From Paragordius varius (lineage: Eukaryota; Nematomorpha): a stretch of DNA of 64,000 nucleotides. The notes below the pieces were generated by a model, which saw only the letters and a list, made by a program, of their open reading frames with translations, was not told the origin of the DNA and made no database searches. Of this stretch, positions 58,535-64,000 are shown piece by piece. The position numbers were made by a program, and so were the translations under genes. Numbering within the stretch: position 1 is the first letter of the stretch; every line of letters starts with the position of its first letter. The stretch spans positions 9,734,001 to 9,798,000 of the forward strand of contig OZ176055.1 of the NCBI GenBank assembly GCA_964247055.1, written 5' to 3'.

Positions 58535-60888
58535 CTACACATTTCCCTGTGGTTTAGAAAGCAACATTTCTTTAATTTCAAACAGAGTTTGTCGTTCATC
58601 CTTAGCGTTGAGTAAATCGTTGTATAAATTTTCCGTTTCAATAATATGACATTCAAGTTTAAGTACATCCACAAAAGGAATAATATCGGTGGAACCACTA
58701 TTCAAACATTTAATTGGACTGGCAAAAATTTGCTCAGTTTTTTTTAAAACATGAGCTGTTTCATCCAAAACTCGGGCTAAGTGTTTGACTTCTTTGCTAT
58801 ATTAAAATATAAAATTTGATCCCCAATTTAGAATAAAATTAAATTTGATAAATATGAGGTATAATTAGTTAAAAATTTTTAGGGCGTAATAAACACCAAT
58901 GTTAATTTTTAACAATAGTAAATATACTATATATAAGATTAAGTTAAATATAGGGGTATTTTAGAGTTGAGGTTCTTTAATTGAAAAAAAAATGGTGTGT
59001 ATAAAACTTACTTTGATGAAAATATTGATTCTGATTCGTAAGGCACAATATTTGTAAGGGCAATTCGATGATTTAAAATGCAAAGTGTTTTTTCCAATAT
59101 AGATGCTTCTCTTAAAGCGTTATCCATATTGTCCGTAATGGATTTCCAGTAATCTAACTAATATATATGATATCGAACATTTTACAACAAAATTATTTTG
59201 CAAATACAAGAGTAAAAATTATAATTATACGGACAAAATGTAAAAATATAAAGGCAATATTTTTTTTCTGAAGCAACCCCATACTTTTTAAACCTTATAT
59301 TATCCTGTATAAATCATTTAATTACTCTATCGCAAAATACATAATGGATTATGTTACAAATATACATCTTTATTTTATTCTTTACAGTTTTAAACAATGG
59401 TTATTGTATTTGAGAAAAAATTATTTGTGTTTATATTTTTACGTTTTGTCCATATATTTTTTTGATTTTCAAGATATAAGACATGGAATCACCATATGCG
59501 TAATATTAAATTGAATGTGTTATTAAATTTTAGCTATATTTCTTATTTTGCAAATTAAATATATAAAAAATTAAAAAAGTTTCCACCATAAAAAATGTTC
59601 ATTAAATTTTACAGTATTATAAATATCGTAAAAGTATTTTTTATAGGTTTAATTTTACATTAAAAAAATTTTACCTCTTGAAGTTTTAGTTTTTGACTTA
59701 AACGCAACTCTTGGATTTTAGTGTGAAGGCTTCGTTCATTGCTAGTGCTGGAATGTAATTCTTGATAATCTTTGATTTCTAATTCCAATTGTTCCTTTTA
59801 GAAAAAAGAATTTTTAGGTATTGTGGCTTGTTATGAGATATCCAAAAAATATTTTTTAAAAAATATTAAACTTTTTTGTTAACATATATTATATAATTTA
59901 TCGAAAATAGATAGTTATACTTTATTAAACTTAATAAACAAAATCATTGTGTTAAATTAAGCATGCTTTATATAGAGATGTAAATTGGTAACAAAATCAA
60001 TTATATATTTTACAGTTGTAAATAAATATATAGTTATATGGGAGAAATCAAAGTTAAAAAAGTATGGTGGTGATTGTCTTCTGTAAAAAAAATTGTCTTT
60101 TAGTTTTTTTCCGTATAATTTTTAAACCCATTATGATGCTTAAAAAAATATGCATGGCAAACTGGTAATTTTAGAGAACTTGTAAGTGTTTAAAAATAAT
60201 TGAGCCCTCTTTTTTCCTCCGATGGATTTGACTACACCTTTTATTTATCAAAATTTGAGCCTATTATTTTTTAATTATGAAAATAGGCTCCAAATTTCTT
60301 AAGAATATAAAAAACCTAAGTTTTATATTTTAAAAGATTTATAACCAAGTAAAACACATTTTTTATAAAATAACTATCATAATTATTATAAACTACTTAA
60401 TATTTATTTGTATAAGCCCTAGGATTAGCGGGACTGAATATTTCCCTTTCCAAAATATAAAAATTTACTTACTAAACTTTTTTCCATTGATTTACATAGC
60501 ATTTCTTCATTTTCGGAAAATGTAAAAAGATCTTGAACATATAGAGAAAACTCAATATCGAATTCATCATTACCTATGTTACTCTAATTTGTAAAACAAT
60601 ATTTACGATAAAACTGTTTGATCTAGTTTCAGGGATGATTTGTGAAATGTTCATTTGTGACATAAAATTTGTCATTCGTTGTAGATTAACGGAGGTCGAA
60701 GAAGATTTCATTTTACACATGTTTGCTAAATAGTTTAATCACGTTAAAATACTTTGGTTCATCGACAATTTGCGCTTGCCCATAGATAAAGAATCATATT
60801 TTTTTCTTGATTCTAGAGTTAGGCTTGAGATTTTTCTGTCAATGAAAGACATTCCGCTAGTAATTTCGTTAACTGATTTTCTACCCAT
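58535..60888 (-). CDS. Coiled-coil protein of unknown function, 6 exons
   Basis: Exons in transcript order: 60888-60753, 60725-60607, 60583-60473, 59794-59675, 59157-59012, 58796-58535. All phases agree, predicting 297 residues. The N-terminal third is basic and Ser/Thr-rich (MGRKSVNEITSGMSFIDRK, SLSMGKRKLSMNQ). From about residue 115 it is charged and helical, with heptad-like leucines (EKSLEQLELEIKDYQELHSS, QELRLSQKLKLQELDYWKSI), then SILEKTLCILNHR and a helical end. Introns 1 and 2 are only 27 nt (60752-60726) and 23 nt (60606-60584). The 3' end is uncertain: a possible 19-nt intron in the last exon would swap the ending SKPQGNV for one carrying CRKCG and stopping at 58474. I cannot name the family; augmin-type or kinetochore-type coiled-coil subunits are possible but unsupported. 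Confidence 0.75.
59211..60122. repeat. MITE-1 copies in the coiled-coil gene's introns
   Basis: A copy at about 59211-59462 (left arm taattatacggacaaaatgt, right arm tacgttttgtcc) sits in intron 4. A degraded copy at about 59895-60122 (agtatggtggtgattgtctt, tttccgtataattttt) sits in intron 3. Confidence 0.65.
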
Positions 60889-63160
60889 GTTACATATGAA
60901 AATTTAAATGTATCGGCAACCGATCATACAATAATGTATTGCGTGTTTATATAATTGAAATTATTTTTTAAAACTTGAATTTAACACACTCGTTTTAGTC
61001 CTTCGATTCAAATTGAGGTAGTTGAATACCCCAGGCCTGTTTAAAATAAGATATTTAAAAAAGATGGTGAAAGCTAGAGTTTTTATTTTAAAAATATTAT
61101 AAATAAAGAAAAGCAAAACATTATTATCAAAAGTTTTTTAGATCAGGGTCCCGAAAATCCCAATTTTTTTGTTCTATTAGATCTCTAAATTCAAAAAACC
61201 GGGTTTGTGCGATAATTAAAAAATATGATAACTTTTGATATCAACATGTTTGCTAAAAATGAATACCCATTGCAAATTTAAGTTTTATCAATATTAAAAC
61301 GTATTTCATTCTATTTGTCATGACACTGTCTACAAAATCGGGGGTAAAAAAATATCTTGATGATATAATATATTCTGATCAAAAATGTATCAGGATTATT
61401 GTTGTGTTTTTGTTGGTTCTTACGTGTATAAGAAGTTATTTACATTTGCGTGCTATATATCATAAAACAAAATTTAAACATATTTGTAATAAATTTTTTT
61501 GAATCAAACCCCCAAAAAAATTTCATCAGAATACATAATAAACGACTTTTAAAAAACAACTTTTTTATAATAGTTTAAATTTAGGTATCGGCTCCTAAAG
61601 CTCCAAAATTTTTGGCTCTTCTAAAACGAGCGGATGTCGGAATTTCACATTACAGTTTTTAAATATGCAATAAATTTTGGCATCTAAAATATTATAAAAA
61701 AAGGCATGCATTAAGTAAAATTTGATTTTTAGATTTATTTATATTTTATTAGTTTATGGTATATTTTAGTGATATCTTTTGGAGTAAAACATTTTCCTCA
61801 AAATTTTATTACAAAAAATGTGCTCAAATTTCGCCATTTTCTGATATGGATCACTTACCCTTATCACAAAGCCTAAATACTTTTCTTATATCAATAACCC
61901 CATATCCAAAAGCATCATAAGATTCTTGATACTCTTTACTATCGAAATATATTTATTTGATCATCATACTTTTTATGTACACAGATGATGGAAACGATCA
62001 AACGCTTTAAGATATTAAAACTTATTTTATCTAACTCGACGATGATAAAAAAATATAAAACCAAAAGATTTTTTCAAAGTTCTTAACCAAACGAACCTTA
62101 AATACAAGGTCATAATGTTTAGCATAATTGAATTTTAAAAAGTATTCATATAATATCCTAAAGCGTTTCTTAACCCGTTTTCATGATGATTTAATTCAAT
62201 ATAATATGCACTTGTTAAATCAAATTGAACGAATGCGGTTTTTAAAAATTAGTTGGTAACAAAATTTATTATATATTTATGCTTATCGCTCAATCTCGGC
62301 ATTTTATCGTTTATAACAGAACCAGCCTATTTTAGATAAACAAAATTTCGGTACTTTCAGAGCCGACATCTATAATTTAATTTTTTTAAAAAAATTTGTA
62401 TTTTATATAGTTGTGATATAATTAGTGATATTTATTGGATTAAAGCCTCTAGTTTTCAACAAAAAAAATATTTAAAAATGCGCAAATGCCATTTTCTGAG
62501 ATAGTACTTATCAAAAAAGGTTTATCATTCTTGGGGCCAAAATCGAAAACACCATGATAACCCTGATAATTTTCCAATATATATTTAAGTTGTAAACATT
62601 GTATTAAGATTGCGTGGATTAATTTTTAATAGTTTTATTGTTTGCTTATATATAATATATTATTACTTTTGGGGTGATTATAAACCCCAGAGAGATTTGA
62701 AATATAAATATTTAAAAAAATAGTAAAGGTAATAAACCGAATTTAAAAATATGCTTTCCTCAGTTTTTAGGCGTATTTAAAAAAATTTAAAGTAAAATAA
62801 AATTTGTAAAAAAATTATCCTAAACATTTTTGCCGTTATTTTAAGGATTTTTTTAATCACTAATTCAACCTGAAATATATTTTTGGTTAGAAAATGTAAA
62901 TAATTAACTTTAAAAACTTAGAAGCTACATTTTACCAGCAAAAACTTGTATTTTATTTTAACAGCTGTGGTATCAAGAGTGTTTTGGAACTAGGGTTGTG
63001 CTACCTAGGTCATGACCAGGTCAATTAACCCGGTCATCACCAGGGTGACTATTTATTTTATGACCATGGTCACTTAATAAAAACAGTTGTTTTTTGAATT
63101 GATGGTTTGTTGTTATTTGTTATATCTTTAAAAAATACAAATTAAATATTTAAATATGCT
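60889..63160. repeat. Interspersed repeats: MITE-3 end, R3 copies and a palindrome cluster
   Basis: About 60975-61045 is an isolated MITE-3 terminus (cactcgttttagtccttcga then ttcaaattgaggtagttgaa). About 61560-62560 holds R3 in inverted orientation relative to 33310 and 56700 (gccattttctgatatggatc, tagtgatatcttttggag). About 62720-62900 is the atgcttt-ctcagtttttaggc R3 block. At 62990-63075 a GC-richer patch contains GGTCATGACC and TGACCATGGTCA. No gene is supported; the open stretch at 61320-61502 looks accidental. Confidence 0.45.
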
Positions 63161-63163
63161 TAT

Positions 63164-63740
63164 TTAACACTTCGATTCAAATTGAGGTATCTCAATACCC
63201 CAGACTAAATTTAAATTAATATTTTCAAAAAACTACTGAAGGAAACGGTCCCAATTTAAATTTATGCTTCTATCCTGATAAATAATATATAAATATGCCA
63301 AAACATCTTGATAAAATTTTGTTTTGAAAAAAAGCTCCATCGACGCCATTTTTATTTTACAAAATTTTAACAAAATATCGTCTTTATTTAATTTTAAGGG
63401 CAAAACTAAAGCTAATTTTTTATATAAATTACATCTAACATTGATAGAAATAGAAAAAGCGGTTTAGTTTGTATAATTTTTCAATTTTACAATTTGACAA
63501 ATGTCACGTTGACGAAATTTTTACCTTTCGGTTTAAGCTTAAAATAAGTAATATCAAGTATTTTTGAATAAATTTTTTTTTATATTTCGGTTTATTAATG
63601 TTAGATAAGTGCGAAAATTTGTCATGGTTTCGATTCCTTCTATATTTTTTAAAGAGTTTAATTTTAAACAGGCCTGGGGTATCCAACTACCCCAATTTGA
63701 ATCGAAGGACTAAAATGAGTGTGTTGTATCCAAGTGTTAA
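63164..63740. repeat. MITE-3 copy
   Basis: Inverted ends: the left cttcgattcaaattgaggta and tctcaatacccca pair with the right ccaactaccccaatttgaat and cgaaggactaaaatgagtgt. The outermost left ~27 bp present in the right arm (ttgtatccaagtgttaa) are missing. About 575 bp, non-coding. Confidence 0.7.
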
Positions 63741-64000
63741 CAATATTAAATTGTTAAACATACATACTTATAACATTATTATTTAACCATATCCAGTCAT
63801 TTCGAAAAACAAAACAATCAAGCACTTTGCATGCAATTTATATATGTGCAATATAATGAAAAAACATTTTATAATTATATATTTCAATGATGAATGTAAA
63901 ACAAGCTAGGTAAAATTTTATTTGAAATATCCAGGATTAAATGCTATGTTTTTCAAGATTCCAAAGGCCAACATATAGCAAAATTTATTTAAAAATTGAT
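63741..64000. other. AT-rich window end, no feature seen
   Basis: No repeat arm, splice signal or coding stretch is recognised here. Confidence 0.5.

Noticed and set aside
61320-61502. Open frame of 60 codons (MTLSTKSGVKKYLDDI...)
   Set aside because: It lies beside R3 repeat sequence, has no supporting splice context and no recognisable family; such lengths occur by chance.

Overview
The window is animal nuclear DNA. It is strongly AT-rich, uses the standard code (TAA, TAG and TGA all end genes here) and carries spliceosomal GT-AG genes of clearly metazoan type: a glycerol kinase, a phosphoserine phosphatase, an SLC25A32-type mitochondrial carrier, two chymotrypsin-fold serine proteases, an INCENP-like protein and an unrecognised coiled-coil protein. 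The exon models below were joined by hand from splice signals, codon phase and remembered family sequences. Introns as short as 21-34 nt are the most distinctive trait. Among animals I know such lengths mainly from dicyemid mesozoans (average about 26 nt reported), so a dicyemid or another reduced parasitic animal is my best guess, as an inference only.

Layout. 1-666: end of a gene entering from the left (+). 1652-11655: glycerol kinase, 14 exons (-). 11656-12332: divergent promoter region. 12333-13483: phosphoserine phosphatase, 3 exons (+). 13613-17814: SLC25A32-like carrier, 6 exons (-). 17815-20600: degenerate tandem repeats and a LINE remnant. About 20600-32260: tandem duplication holding a complete serine protease (21317-24648) and a frameshifted sister (28881-32199). 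32260-35000: old interspersed repeats. 35001-40520: INCENP-like gene, 11 exons (+). About 42405-53390: 11 kb satellite of a 172-bp monomer with higher-order structure. 53400-58470: repeats, a second LINE remnant and one candidate exon. 58535-60888: coiled-coil gene, 6 exons (-). 60900-64000: interspersed repeats.

The non-coding DNA is dominated by short DNA-transposon derivatives. MITE-1 is a ~290-bp Tc1/mariner-like element (TA target, CAGT ends) with about 20 copies, mostly inside introns. MITE-2 has subterminal tandem repeats, MITE-3 is ~570 bp with TIRs, MITE-4 has palindromic subterminal repeats, and there are hAT-like ends. Introns near start codons stay tiny while later introns are hundreds of bases long and stuffed with these elements.

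The genes do not form one pathway. Glycerol kinase, phosphoserine phosphatase and the mitochondrial folate/FAD carrier are housekeeping metabolism (glycerol to glycerol-3-phosphate, serine synthesis, one-carbon/flavin supply). The INCENP-like protein is a chromosomal passenger subunit lying about 2 kb from the satellite, which may be coincidence.
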